A stretch of 64,000 nucleotides of DNA from Pseudonocardia oceani (GCF_019263585.2 NZ_JADQDF010000002.1:1-64000); one strand, 5' to 3'. Shown: positions 54,528 to 63,406, counted from the stretch's first letter. Made by a program: numbers and translations. The notes: a model not told the origin generated them from the letters alone.

Positions 54528-54662
54528 GGCGCTACCCAGCCCGACCGGCGCAGCGCGGGTCGAACGACCTGGCGCAGATCGTCACGACCACGATGATGGA
54601 CCTTCTCGTCGCGGCACCGACAGCAGACGCGCCGAGGGTCGCCAAGTCCGTTCCGGGCCAGG

Positions 54663-54917
54663 TCAGCCCATCCAAGCGATCTGCACAAGATCGACCCTGC
54701 GCTGCGAGTCCAGGATCAGGTACGCCACGACGCCCTCGTGTCCGGGGCCGAACGACATCGTCCGCACCGGCCCGTCCGGGTTGGCGGGGTTCATCGGCCC
54801 ACCGGCCCATGGATCGACCTCCAGCAGCACCCGCAACTCGGCGAACGCGACCAGCGCCAGCGCGGGCAGGGCGTCGAGCTGCTGCCCGATGTGGTCGTCG
54901 GTGACGACGCGGTACAC
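54663..54917 (-). CDS. ParE/RelE-like toxin candidate (intact)
   Basis: 84 residues from a GTG directly after the DUF6247 stop. The fold markers are an N-terminal strand (YRVVTDD), a helix-rich middle and the DLVQIAWMG end. It resembles the split gene near 43.5 kb over its whole length. ParE/RelE proteins cut mRNA or poison gyrase; which applies is unknown. Confidence 0.7.
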   Translation of the reverse strand: MYRVVTDDHIGQQLDALPALALVAFAELRVLLEVDPWAGGPMNPANPDGPVRTMSFGPGHEGVVAYLILDSQRRVDLVQIAWMG

Positions 54918-55247
54918 CTACAGGCCGGCCTTGGCCCGGGTCAGCTCCAACGGTTCACCGTCGGGCACCGGCTCGCCGGTGAGGGTCTCCGCGACCCGGC
55001 GCACCATCCGCACGTAGTTGACCGGATCGCTCTGCAGGACCGCGACCCGGCGCCAGTGCTCCAGGGTCTCGAACAGCCCGCTCAGGTCCAGACTCTGCCG
55101 AGCCTCGGCCAGGGCGGCGGCGTAGGCGGTGTCGAACGGTCCCTGATCGGTCGCCATCAACGCGGCGCGGATAGCCGCCGGCGCCGCTCCGGGCCCGAGC
55201 GGATGCCCACCGGCCGGCCGTTCGTCGTAGGACCAGATCACGTTCAC
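54918..55247 (-). CDS. DUF6247-like antitoxin candidate (copy 2)
   Basis: 109 residues; TAG stop is immediately followed by the toxin GTG. AIRAALMATDQGPFDTAYAAALAEARQSLDLSGLF and LEHWRRVAVL are family-typical. Paired with the toxin it probably stabilises the island. Confidence 0.7.
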   Translation of the reverse strand: MNVIWSYDERPAGGHPLGPGAAPAAIRAALMATDQGPFDTAYAAALAEARQSLDLSGLFETLEHWRRVAVLQSDPVNYVRMVRRVAETLTGEPVPDGEPLELTRAKAGL

Positions 55248-55258
55248 AACGTCGCACC

Positions 55259-55894
55259 CTACTGCGCTCGGCCGCTGCGCGGCACGGCCGCGACAGGCAC
55301 CGACCCGGTCGACGCCCCGGTCGACGGCACCGCGGCCAGGGCCCGGTTGAGGTGGCCGTACACCGTCGTACGCGGCACCCCGAGCAACGCCGCGATCTGG
55401 GCGACGGTGTGCTCGCGGCCGTCGTAGAGCTGCTGGGCGTGCACCGCCTGCGCCACGGTCAGCTTCGGGCGGCGCCCGCCGTTGCGACCCCGCGCCCGCG
55501 CCGCAGCCAGACCGTCGCGGGTGTTGGCCACGATCAGCTCCCGCTGCAGCTCCGCAAGTACCGAGAGCATCCCGAACATCGCCCGGCCCTCGACGGTCGA
55601 GGTGTCGATGCCCTGCTCGACCACCCGCAGCCCGATGCCGCGCTCGCGCAGTTGCGCGCCGAGGGTCACCAGGTGCAGCACCGAGCGGCCTAACCGGTCG
55701 AGGCGGGTGATCACCAGCGTGTCGCCGGCGCGGAGCAGCTGCAGCACGAGATCGAGCTGTGGCCGCGACGCCTTCGCACCGGAGGCATGGTCCACGTGGA
55801 CGTCGTCGGTGCCGACGCCGGCGCGGTGCAGCGCGTCGATCTGATGCGCGGGGTTCTGCTCCGCGGTCGACACCCGCGCGTACCCGATCAACAT
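55259..55894 (-). CDS. Serine resolvase (TnpR/TniR-like)
   Basis: 211 residues. Catalytic Ser in GYARVSTAEQN; DRLGRSVLHLV and MLSVLAELQRELIVANT complete the core, then an HTH (TVAQIAALLGVPRTTVYGHL). It differs from the tnpR in transposon 2. TniA elements of Tn5053 type carry a resolvase, so it may belong with the operon to its left; a res site was not found. Confidence 0.88.
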   Translation of the reverse strand: MLIGYARVSTAEQNPAHQIDALHRAGVGTDDVHVDHASGAKASRPQLDLVLQLLRAGDTLVITRLDRLGRSVLHLVTLGAQLRERGIGLRVVEQGIDTSTVEGRAMFGMLSVLAELQRELIVANTRDGLAAARARGRNGGRRPKLTVAQAVHAQQLYDGREHTVAQIAALLGVPRTTVYGHLNRALAAVPSTGASTGSVPVAAVPRSGRAQ

Positions 55895-56050
55895 GTGTCG
55901 ACAATAGCGCCGCGGCAGGGTTTCTCGTCGTTGATTCGCGACGCGAGTTACCGACGACGGTCACCTGCAGGTCTTCCCCGCCGGTCAAGATCGTCGACAG
56001 ACGGTCCTTTCCCGACACGCGGGCACCCAACGAGGCCCGACCCGGAACAG

Positions 56051-56066
56051 ATACGCCCGGGGGTAT
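56051..56066 (+). promoter_or_regulatory. CstR/CsoR-type operator 1
   Basis: ATACGCCCGGGGGTAT, a G/C-rich pseudo-palindrome as bound by CsoR/CstR repressors, 24 bp before the regulator start. It is one base off a perfect TACCCCCGGGGGTA. Confidence 0.8.
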
Positions 56067-56090
56067 GTTGGGATAGATGGAGGTGGCGAC

Positions 56091-56360
56091 ATGGAGATGA
56101 CTCCCGCACTGGTGGGTGACGCTCTGGTGCGGTTGCGCCGCGCGCAGGGGCAGTTGGCCGGTGTGGTTCGGGCGATCGAGGGGGGTGGGGACTGTGCCGA
56201 GGTGTTGACTCAGCTGGCCGCGGTCTCTCGTGCCCTGGACCGGGCGGGTTTCAAGATCGTCGCGAGTGGGATGCGCCACTGTCAGGCGGCCCGGGAGCGG
56301 GGTGAGCAGCCGCCGATGACCGAGGACGAGCTGGAGAAGCTGTTCCTCTCGCTGGCCTGA
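56091..56360 (+). CDS. CstR-like persulfide-sensing repressor
   Basis: 89 residues. RRAQGQLAGVVRAIE, Cys35 and Cys64 are in the CsoR/RcnR fold. CsoR copper sensors also need a histidine four residues before the second cysteine; here that residue is Gly60, so copper binding is unlikely and the two-Cys CstR pattern (29 residues apart) fits. With rhodanese and persulfide dioxygenase genes downstream it probably senses sulfane sulfur. GGAGG precedes the ATG. Confidence 0.85.
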   Translation: MEMTPALVGDALVRLRRAQGQLAGVVRAIEGGGDCAEVLTQLAAVSRALDRAGFKIVASGMRHCQAARERGEQPPMTEDELEKLFLSLA

Positions 56361-56429
56361 TCAGCGCCTCCAGGGCTCACCTCGGGTTGTTCTGAGGCTG
56401 TGACCTATGGCAGAGCTGTGTTTTACGGG

Positions 56430-56443
56430 TACCCCCGGGGGTA
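56430..56443 (+). promoter_or_regulatory. CstR/CsoR-type operator 2 (perfect palindrome)
   Basis: TACCCCCGGGGGTA, perfectly palindromic, 23 bp before the rhodanese start. Two operators suggest that the regulator controls itself and the enzymes separately. Confidence 0.85.
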
Positions 56444-56466
56444 TTTCAACAAGGAGGTGATGCGTC

Positions 56467-56781
56467 GTGCAGATGCGCGAGGTCGATGTGGAGCAGTTCG
56501 CGGTGGAGCGCCGCCCGGGCATGGCGGTGGTGGATGTGCGCTCGTCCGAGGAGTTCGCGGCCGGGCATGTGCCGGGCGCGGTGAACGTGCCGCTGGAGCG
56601 GGTGATCACCGACCCGGGCCGTTACGTCGGGCAGGAGCTGTACGTGATCTGTCAGTCCGGTGGCCGCAGCGCCAAGGCCGCCGAGGCGCTGGCCGCTGCC
56701 GGGGCGCGACCGGTGTCGGTGGCCGGCGGGACCGCCGGCTGGATCAGCTCCGGGCGCCCGGTGGACACCGACGCCCGATGA
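56467..56781 (+). CDS. Rhodanese-domain sulfurtransferase
   Basis: 104 residues from a GTG with AAGGAGGTGA, the best Shine-Dalgarno of the window. The active-site loop is CQSGGRSAKAAE. A single-domain rhodanese that would move sulfane sulfur, likely supplying persulfide to the next enzyme. Confidence 0.92.
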   Translation: MQMREVDVEQFAVERRPGMAVVDVRSSEEFAAGHVPGAVNVPLERVITDPGRYVGQELYVICQSGGRSAKAAEALAAAGARPVSVAGGTAGWISSGRPVDTDAR

Positions 56782-56828
56782 GCGACCCGTCGACCCCAAA
56801 AGAACAGATGAGACGAAGGAGATCTGTC

Positions 56829-58214
56829 GTGATCGACGTCGAAGTGATCGAGACATCCTCGCTGGGTGACCGCAGCTATCTCGTTTCTGATGGTGAGGTG
56901 GCGGTGGTGGTCGACCCGCAGCGCGACGTGGACCGGGTCCTGGCTCTGGCCGGGCGGCTCGGGGTGCGGATCACCCATGTCGTGGAGACCCACGTGCACA
57001 ACGACTACGTCTCCGGTGGTCTGGAGCTCGCGCGGCTCACCGGAGCGGCCTATGTGATGTCGGCTGAGGACGACGTGGCGTTCGCCCGCACCGGTGTCGT
57101 CGACGGGGACGTGCTGGAGGCCTCGCCGCGGCTGCGGTTGCGGGTGCTGGGCACCCCGGGGCACACCTTCCACCACCTGTCCTACGTGTTGGAGGGCGCG
57201 GACGGGCCGCAGGGGGTGTTCACCGGCGGGTCCCTGCTCTACGGCACCACCGGGCGCACCGACCTGCTCGGCGATGAGCACGCGCAGACCTTGGCCCGCG
57301 CCCAGCACGCCTCGGCCGCGTCGATGGCCGACGCGCTGCCCGACGGGGCGCAGGTGTGGCCGACCCACGGGTTCGGCAGCTTCTGCACCGCCAGCCCCGC
57401 GTCGGGGGACGACTCCACGCTCGGGAACGAGAGGGAGGTCAACCCGGTGCTGCGGCTGGCCCGCGAGGAGTTCGTCCGGGAGACCCTGTCCGGGTTGGGC
57501 GCCTACCCCGCCTACTACGCGCACATGGGTGCGCTCAACACCGCCGGCCCGGCGCCGGTGGACCTGCGCGCGCCGACCGCGGCCGACCCGGCCGAGCTGG
57601 CGCGCCGGCTGGCCGACGGGGAATGGGTCATCGACCTGCGCCACCGCAAGGCCTACCTCGACTCGCACCTCACCGGGACGGTGAGCCTGGGCCTGGACGG
57701 GCCGATGGCGACCTGGCTGGGCTGGATGGCGCCGCACGACGCCCCGATCACCCTGCTCGGCGAGGACCGCGCGCAGGTCGCGCAGGCCCAACGCGAGCTC
57801 GTCCGCATCGGCGTCGACCACATCGTGGCCGCCGCCACCGGTAAGCCCGGGGAACTGGCCGAGGACGCCGGGCGGCTGGCCGGGCTGCCGAGCGCGAGCT
57901 TCGCCGACCTGGCCGCGGAGCTGTCCGGGGGCCGGGCCGCGGACCTGCCGCCCGCGCAGGTCGTCCTCGACGTCCGGCTGGGCACCGAGTGGGACGCCTC
58001 CCACGTGCGCGGCGCGGTGCACATCCCGCTGCCGGAGCTGAACGACCGGCTCGCCGAGGTGCCCGACGGCGCGGTGTGGGTGCACTGCGGCAGCGGATAC
58101 CGCGCCACCGCGGCCGCGTCGCTGCTCGCGCGCGCCGGGCGGACCGTGGTGGTCGTCGACGACATGTTCGGCGACGCCGCCGACGCCGGTGTCCCGCTGA
58201 CCGCCGCCCCGTGA
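56829..58214 (+). CDS. Persulfide dioxygenase-rhodanese fusion (ETHE1/CstB-like)
   Basis: 461 residues from a GTG with AAGGAG. The MBL half has THVHNDYVSGG (metal site) and GTPGHTFHH; residues ~255-345 are a degenerate rhodanese-like segment without Cys and the C-terminal one has the active loop HCGSGYRATAAA. CstB-type enzymes oxidise persulfide to sulfite or thiosulfate. TauE downstream could export the sulfite. Confidence 0.92.
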   Translation: MIDVEVIETSSLGDRSYLVSDGEVAVVVDPQRDVDRVLALAGRLGVRITHVVETHVHNDYVSGGLELARLTGAAYVMSAEDDVAFARTGVVDGDVLEASPRLRLRVLGTPGHTFHHLSYVLEGADGPQGVFTGGSLLYGTTGRTDLLGDEHAQTLARAQHASAASMADALPDGAQVWPTHGFGSFCTASPASGDDSTLGNEREVNPVLRLAREEFVRETLSGLGAYPAYYAHMGALNTAGPAPVDLRAPTAADPAELARRLADGEWVIDLRHRKAYLDSHLTGTVSLGLDGPMATWLGWMAPHDAPITLLGEDRAQVAQAQRELVRIGVDHIVAAATGKPGELAEDAGRLAGLPSASFADLAAELSGGRAADLPPAQVVLDVRLGTEWDASHVRGAVHIPLPELNDRLAEVPDGAVWVHCGSGYRATAAASLLARAGRTVVVVDDMFGDAADAGVPLTAAP

Positions 58215-58239
58215 CCGGGTCCCGGCCTGGCGGCCCGAG

Positions 58240-59043
58240 GTGGGCGCGGTGATCCTCGCCGGCGTGTTCGGCCTGGTCATCGGCGCCGCGCTCGGCCTGC
58301 TCGGCGCGGGCGGCTCGATCCTGGCGGTCCCGGCCCTGGTCTACGGGGTCGGCCAGCCGGTGGCGGTCGCGGTGTTCGGGTCGCTGCTGGTGGTGGCCGT
58401 CTCGGCGGCGGGCGGGTTGGCGGTGCGGCTGCGGTCCGGGGTGATCCGGTGGCCGGTGGCGCTGGTGTTCGGCGCCGCGGGAGTCCCCACCGCGTTCGCG
58501 GGGGCCGCGCTCGGCCGCCTGATCGCCGACCGGTGGCTGTTGGTGGCGTTCTCGGTGCTGATGGTCGCCGTCGCGATCGCGATGCTGCGCGGGAACCCCG
58601 AGGAGGCCACGGGAGGCGCCTGCCGGATCCGCGACGGGCGGGTCGACTGGCGCAGCTGCGCGCCCAAGGCACTGGCCGCCGGCGCCGGGGTCGGGGTGCT
58701 GACCGGGTTGTTCGGGGTGGGTGGCGGGTTCATCATCGTGCCCGCCCTGACCCTGCTGCTCGGGCTCACCGCCGCCGAGGCCATCGCCACCTCACTGGTG
58801 ATCGTCACGATCACCTCGCTGGCCGGGCTGGGCGCGCACGCCGCCGCCGCCGCGAGCGTGGACTACGCCGTGATCGTCGTGTTCGCCGGCGCCGCCCTGC
58901 TGGCGTCCCTGGCCGCCGGGCGCGTGGCGAACCGGCTCCCGGCCGCGGCGCTGCGGCGCGGGTTCGCCTACCTCATCCTGGCCGTCGCGGTCGGCGTCGC
59001 CGCCGCGGCATTGCTCGCACCGGCCGCGCTGAGCACCAGCTGA
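58240..59043 (+). CDS. TauE/SafE-family sulfite exporter
   Basis: 267 residues with about seven to eight TM helices. The repeated LGAGGSILAVPALV and FGVGGGFIIVPAL are the family glycine motifs. It follows the dioxygenase by 25 bp. Likely exports sulfite or a related organosulfur anion. GTG 58240 or 58249. Confidence 0.9.
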   Translation: MGAVILAGVFGLVIGAALGLLGAGGSILAVPALVYGVGQPVAVAVFGSLLVVAVSAAGGLAVRLRSGVIRWPVALVFGAAGVPTAFAGAALGRLIADRWLLVAFSVLMVAVAIAMLRGNPEEATGGACRIRDGRVDWRSCAPKALAAGAGVGVLTGLFGVGGGFIIVPALTLLLGLTAAEAIATSLVIVTITSLAGLGAHAAAAASVDYAVIVVFAGAALLASLAAGRVANRLPAAALRRGFAYLILAVAVGVAAAALLAPAALSTS

Positions 59044-59106
59044 CGACAACGATCCAACATCCGCTCACACAACATCCACACACCACCACCGAAATGGAGA
59101 CCAGCG

Positions 59107-59502
59107 ATGGACTACGGAATGACGATCACCCTGGACCTGCCCTACGACAGGGCCGTCCCCGCGGTCAAGGCCGCCCTGGCCGAGCAGGGTTTCGGGGTGC
59201 TCACCGAGATCGACGCCCGGGCCACGCTGAAGGAGAAGCTCGGCCACGACATGGAGCCCTACGTCATCCTGGGCGCCTGCAACCCCCAGCTCGCGCACCG
59301 CGCCCTCGACGTGGACCGCCAGATCGGGCTGCTGCTGCCCTGCAACGTCGTGGTCCGCGCCGACGGTGACGACCGCAGCATCGTCTCGGCCCTGGACCCG
59401 CAGGTCATGGTCAGCATCCCCGAGCGTGAGGACCTGCGCCCCGTCGCGGACGAGGCCGGGGTGCGCATCCGAGCCGCGCTCGACGCGCTCACTACAAGCT
59501 GA
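59107..59502 (+). CDS. DUF302 protein
   Basis: 131 residues. YGMTITLDLPYDRAVPAVKAALAEQGFGVLTEID is the DUF302 start; EPYVILGACNPQLAHRAL and LLPCNVVV complete it. The family is linked to sulfur or copper stress and its function is not settled. Two cysteines (in GACN and PCN) are conserved in the family. Confidence 0.88.
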   Translation: MDYGMTITLDLPYDRAVPAVKAALAEQGFGVLTEIDARATLKEKLGHDMEPYVILGACNPQLAHRALDVDRQIGLLLPCNVVVRADGDDRSIVSALDPQVMVSIPEREDLRPVADEAGVRIRAALDALTTS

Positions 59503-59581
59503 TCCGCAGGAGCCCGCGGGGCACGCCGGACCCCAAGCGGGCGGTACCGGCACGACGAACCGAGACGAGAGGGCAACGACC

Positions 59582-59812
59582 ATGATGAACGGCTCGATGA
59601 TGGGTTGGTTCTGGATCTGGCCGGTACTGGTACTGATCGGCCTAGTACTGCTGGGCTACCTCGCCTACCGGCTCACCCAGAACCGCAGACCCGGCACGGA
59701 CACCGCCCCGGCGGCAGGGCCGACCTCGGCCCGGCAGATCCTCGACGAGCGCTACGCCCGCGGCGAGATCAACGACGAGGAGTACCGCCAGCGCCGCGAC
59801 ACACTGACATGA
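59582..59812 (+). CDS. SHOCT-domain small membrane protein
   Basis: 76 residues. An N-terminal TM helix (about 9-29) is followed by a linker and a SHOCT domain (ARQILDERYARGEINDEEYRQRR). It overlaps the oxidase by four bases. SHOCT proteins are often partners of secreted or membrane stress systems. A relic of its 3' end occurs again at 62015-62065. Confidence 0.85.
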   Translation: MMNGSMMGWFWIWPVLVLIGLVLLGYLAYRLTQNRRPGTDTAPAAGPTSARQILDERYARGEINDEEYRQRRDTLT

Positions 59813-61284
59813 CCCCGGCACCGATCAGCCGACGCCGCGCGATCGTCCTGGGCGGGCTCGGCGCCGCCAGCCTCGCCATCGGCGCGACGGGCTGGGTTGC
59901 CACCAGCGCGGGCGTAAGGACGGGCGGCCGGCTGCGGGCCGCCGACACCGGAGCGGAGCTGCGCCAGCCGCAGGTCCTCGACAGCGCGGACGGGCGGCTG
60001 CAGGTCGAGCTCACCGCCGCGGCGGGGGTGCGGCTGGCCGGACACGACACCCGCGCGCTGGGCTACAACGTCACCTCACCCGGGCCGACGCTACGGGTGC
60101 GGCCCGGCGACGAGCTCGCGGTGCGCCTGACCAACCGGCTCCACGAGCCCACCAACCTGCACACCCACGGGCTGCGGGTCTCCCCAGAGGGCAACAGCGA
60201 CAACCCGTTCCTCCGGGTCGACCCCGGCACCTCGTTCGACTACCTCTACCGGATCCCACCTGATCACCCGGCCGGCACCTACTGGTACCACCCGCACCAC
60301 CACGGCATGGTGGCCGATCAGATCTTCGGCGGGCTCGCCGGTGCACTGCTGGTCGCCCCACCCGGACCCGACCCCGACCTACCGGTGATCGAGGACCGGG
60401 TGCTGCTGGTCACCGACACCACCCTCGACGGTGACGGCGGGCTCGTCGAGGTGAGCACGATGGACCGGGCGATGGGCCGCCACGGCGAGCTGGTCCTGGT
60501 CAACGGCCAGCACCAGCCCACCATCCCCGCGGCCCCCGGCGCGACGCAGCGCTGGCGGATCGTCAACGGTTGCGTGTCCCGGGTGCTACCGATTCGCCTC
60601 GACGGGCACCAGCTCGTCCACGTCGCCCAGGACGGCACGTTCCTGCCCGCCCCGGTCGCCGCGGACCGGGTGACGCTCGCCCCGGGCAACCGGGCCGACG
60701 TGATCGTGCGCCCCACCGGCAGTGGCCGATTCCCGCTGATCGCCGACGCCGCCGACCGTGGCGGCATGGACTCGATGATGGGCGGCGGCGCCGTGGGCAG
60801 CGGGCCGGTCACCCTCGCCACCATGGTCACCGCCGGGGCCCCGGTCACCGCCCCGCCGCTGCCCACCGCTCTGCCCGCCGAGGCGCCCACCGCGGGGCCG
60901 GTGACCGTGCGGCGGCAGATCGCCTTCCAGATGGGCATGGGCATGGGCACGGGCGGGATGGCCTTCACCATCGACGGCCGCACCTTCGACCCCGACCGCG
61001 ACGACCAGACCATCACCCTGGGCGCCACCGAGGAATGGACCGTCAGTAACCCCAGCCCACTCGCGCACCCGTTCCACCTGCACGTCTGGCCGTTCACCGT
61101 GCTCGAATCCAACGACGCCACCCCACCGACCGGGGCGCCCCAGGACGTCGTCCTCGTCCCGGCCCGCGGCTGGGTTCGGCTCCGCATCCCGTTCACCACG
61201 TACTCCGGGCGCAGCGTCTATCACTGCCACATCCTCGACCACGAGGACGCCGGAATGATGGCCACCGTCAACGTCCGCCCATAG
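59809..61284 (+). CDS. Multicopper oxidase (CueO-like), Tat-exported
   Basis: 491 residues. ISRRRAIVLGG and the following hydrophobic stretch make a Tat signal. All four copper motifs are present: NLHTHG, WYHPHHHG, HPFHLHVW and HCHILDHEDAGMM; a Met-rich segment (GGMDSMMGG, QMGMGMGTGGM) is typical of cuprous oxidases. It oxidises Cu(I) outside the cell. Overlap with SHOCT suggests co-translation. Confidence 0.93.
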   Translation: MTPAPISRRRAIVLGGLGAASLAIGATGWVATSAGVRTGGRLRAADTGAELRQPQVLDSADGRLQVELTAAAGVRLAGHDTRALGYNVTSPGPTLRVRPGDELAVRLTNRLHEPTNLHTHGLRVSPEGNSDNPFLRVDPGTSFDYLYRIPPDHPAGTYWYHPHHHGMVADQIFGGLAGALLVAPPGPDPDLPVIEDRVLLVTDTTLDGDGGLVEVSTMDRAMGRHGELVLVNGQHQPTIPAAPGATQRWRIVNGCVSRVLPIRLDGHQLVHVAQDGTFLPAPVAADRVTLAPGNRADVIVRPTGSGRFPLIADAADRGGMDSMMGGGAVGSGPVTLATMVTAGAPVTAPPLPTALPAEAPTAGPVTVRRQIAFQMGMGMGTGGMAFTIDGRTFDPDRDDQTITLGATEEWTVSNPSPLAHPFHLHVWPFTVLESNDATPPTGAPQDVVLVPARGWVRLRIPFTTYSGRSVYHCHILDHEDAGMMATVNVRP

Positions 61285-61383
61285 TTGAGACTCGACCCGG
61301 CCATGTCGCCGGGCAGTGCCCGACCGCGGCGGCCTGCTCCGCGACCATCCAGCGCACGACCCCCTATCGACAAGGACGCCCCT

Positions 61384-61974
61384 GTGGCCCACGCCAGCCC
61401 CCGCCACGTCGACGCACGCACCGTTCGCGACTGGCTCGGCGAGCCCGACACCGTGACCGTCATCGACGTCCGCAGTCCCGCGGAGTTCGAGACCGTGCAC
61501 CTCCGCGGCTCATACAATGTGCCCCTGACCTTGGTCGGCGAGCACACCGAGCAGCTCGCCGCTCACCTCGACCGACGGGTAGTGCTCGTCTGCCAGTCCG
61601 GGACCCGAGCCACGCAGGCCCACCAGCGGCTCGCCGGAGTCGGCGCCGAACGTATCCACGTCCTCGACGGCGGCATCGCCGCCTACTCCGCCGCCGGTGG
61701 TGACGTCGTCCGTGGTCGTGCTCGCTGGGCGCTCGAGCGCCAGGTTCGCCTCGTCGCCGGGACGCTCGTGCTCGCCGGCCTCGCCGCAGGCCTGCGCGCG
61801 CCGAGAGCGCGTCTGCTCGCCGGCGGGATCGGCGCCGGCCTCACCGTCTCCGCGCTGACCGACACCTGCACGATGGGCCGGGTCCTCGCCGCTCTGCCCT
61901 ACAACCGCGGTCCCCGCGACCACACGCCGGTCGAGGTACTCGCGCAGCTCCCCGCCGCCCGGAAGGCGGCATGA
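61384..61974 (+). CDS. Rhodanese with C-terminal DUF2892-like TM pair
   Basis: 196 residues from GTG 61384 (AAGGA upstream; frame open to 61285). The rhodanese loop is CQSGTRATQA. Two TM helices (about 120-165) follow, as in DUF2892 fusions. It probably traffics sulfane sulfur at the membrane and closes the sulfur/copper cluster. Confidence 0.85.
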   Translation: MAHASPRHVDARTVRDWLGEPDTVTVIDVRSPAEFETVHLRGSYNVPLTLVGEHTEQLAAHLDRRVVLVCQSGTRATQAHQRLAGVGAERIHVLDGGIAAYSAAGGDVVRGRARWALERQVRLVAGTLVLAGLAAGLRAPRARLLAGGIGAGLTVSALTDTCTMGRVLAALPYNRGPRDHTPVEVLAQLPAARKAA

Positions 61975-62014
61975 GCAAGTCGAGTTGATCTCGATCTACG
62001 AACTGATCCACGTA

Positions 62015-62065
62015 GATGCTAGTGAGCGAGAGGAATACCGCCAACGCCGCGACACACAGACTTGA
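62015..62065 (+). pseudogene. Relic of a second SHOCT gene 3' end
   Basis: DASEREEYRQRRDTQT and a stop repeat the end of the SHOCT gene (INDEEYRQRRDTLT) with a nearly identical downstream stretch (gacttgacccccc against gacatgacccc). The 260 bp from 61975 to 62234 hold nothing else. It marks a past duplication or a recombination border of the island. Confidence 0.7.
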
Positions 62066-62234
62066 CCCCCCCGGGGCCGGCGCCAACCACTGTCGTTTTC
62101 CTGTCGCTCCACACGGGAGGCGATGCGCTTGGGATGGGTCCTCGCCGTCGGCAGCTCGGCCGTCGTCCGGCGGGAGAGGGACGACCGGCTGCTGCGGCAG
62201 CGGAGCACGGCCCGCACCTGTCGCGGCGACGGTC

Positions 62235-63392
62235 ATGTCCCTGACCGGTCAGCTCCGCGACGGCGGCTTGGCCGCGTGGTGCACGGCCACCCTGACCGGC
62301 ACCACGGCCGTGGCCACGCAGGTGGCCGACCGCGCGGCCACGGCCGCCGCGGCCGTCGCGCCACCGGTCCGGCCACGGCGGGTCGATTCGCCGGAGCACT
62401 GGGCGGCCATCGGTGGCGCCCTCGGCCAGCGCCTCGCGTTCGCCACCGGCCACGCCCCGCCCTTCTACGCACTGCTCGGGGCGCACCGCGCCGGGCTCGC
62501 GGACTGGGCCACGATCCAGCACGCGGCCGCCCGGTTCCCCACCCACGCCGGGCTCGACCCGGCCCGCGCCGCGCGGGCCAACCAGCTCCGCCCGCTACCC
62601 GGCGGCGCCTGGCTCGACCTCGATCACGCGCCCACGGCCGACCTCGCCGGACGGTCCACCCACGGAGCGCGGCCCGCGCTGCTGCTCGACCTCGTCGACC
62701 GGCTGGTCGCCTTCCTCGCCGCGCACGCCCCGCCCGGCGGGCTGGCCGACACCCGCGGCGCCGAGGCCGTTGTGGCGCGCGTCTGCATGGTGCTGACCGA
62801 CTGCGAGAGCGCCTACCGGGGCGGTCATCTCCCGCCCGCGGCCGCCGCCCGCTGGGCCGACCCCGCCACCACCGCGGCCGATCTCCTTGCCGCCGTCCCC
62901 GACCACCAGGTCGCCGAGCTGATCGACCTCATCGCCCGCGCCCACACCGCCGGGCTGCTCACCCGCCTCGCTCCGGACCCCACCACCCCGGTCGGGATCG
63001 CCGGCCCGGTCCTGGTCGAGCACTGGGCCGACGGCGACCTGCTCATCCCCACCGACCCGACCACCGACGCGGCGAGGGAGAGCGGGTGGGTGCTGCTCGA
63101 CGTCAAGACCGTCATGTCGGTCCGCGACCCCGACCGGGTCGCCCGCTGGCTGTGGCAGCTCCTCGGATACGCCTGGCTCGACCACGACGACGCCCACCGC
63201 ATCCGCGGCGTCGGGCTCTACTTGGCCCGCCACGGCGCGCTGATCACCTGGCCGCTCGACCGCTTCGCCGCGGCCCTCCTCGACGGCGCAGACGTCCCCG
63301 GCGCCCACGCCGAGTTCCGCGAGCTCGCCGGCCGCGCCTGGGCGGCCGAGTCCGGCCGGCCCACCGCCGGCCACACCCCCGCCCGGCGTTGA
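62235..63392 (+). CDS. PD-(D/E)XK-like nuclease-domain protein
   Basis: 385 residues. The C-terminal third has EHWADGDLLIPTDP then WVLLDVKTVMSV and WQLLGYAWLDHDDAHRI, the D...D-x-K layout of restriction-like nucleases. The N-terminal two thirds are helical and of unknown type (RPALLLDLVDRLVAFLA). Its TGA lies in palindrome copy E. Families of this type occur on actinobacterial plasmids; role unknown. Confidence 0.6.
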   Translation: MSLTGQLRDGGLAAWCTATLTGTTAVATQVADRAATAAAAVAPPVRPRRVDSPEHWAAIGGALGQRLAFATGHAPPFYALLGAHRAGLADWATIQHAAARFPTHAGLDPARAARANQLRPLPGGAWLDLDHAPTADLAGRSTHGARPALLLDLVDRLVAFLAAHAPPGGLADTRGAEAVVARVCMVLTDCESAYRGGHLPPAAAARWADPATTAADLLAAVPDHQVAELIDLIARAHTAGLLTRLAPDPTTPVGIAGPVLVEHWADGDLLIPTDPTTDAARESGWVLLDVKTVMSVRDPDRVARWLWQLLGYAWLDHDDAHRIRGVGLYLARHGALITWPLDRFAAALLDGADVPGAHAEFRELAGRAWAAESGRPTAGHTPARR

Positions 63393-63406
63393 CGCGTACG
63401 CGTCAA
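63389..63406. repeat. TTGACGCG palindrome, copy E
   Basis: TTGACGCGTACGCGTCAA, a perfect 18-bp palindrome, provides the stop of the upstream gene and separates it from the convergent NERD gene. Confidence 0.8.

Noticed and set aside
55900..56050. Right terminal repeats of the TniA element
   Set aside because: GTCGACA and GGTCA words occur, but none mirrors the phased GAGAGTG units or a TGT/ACA end.
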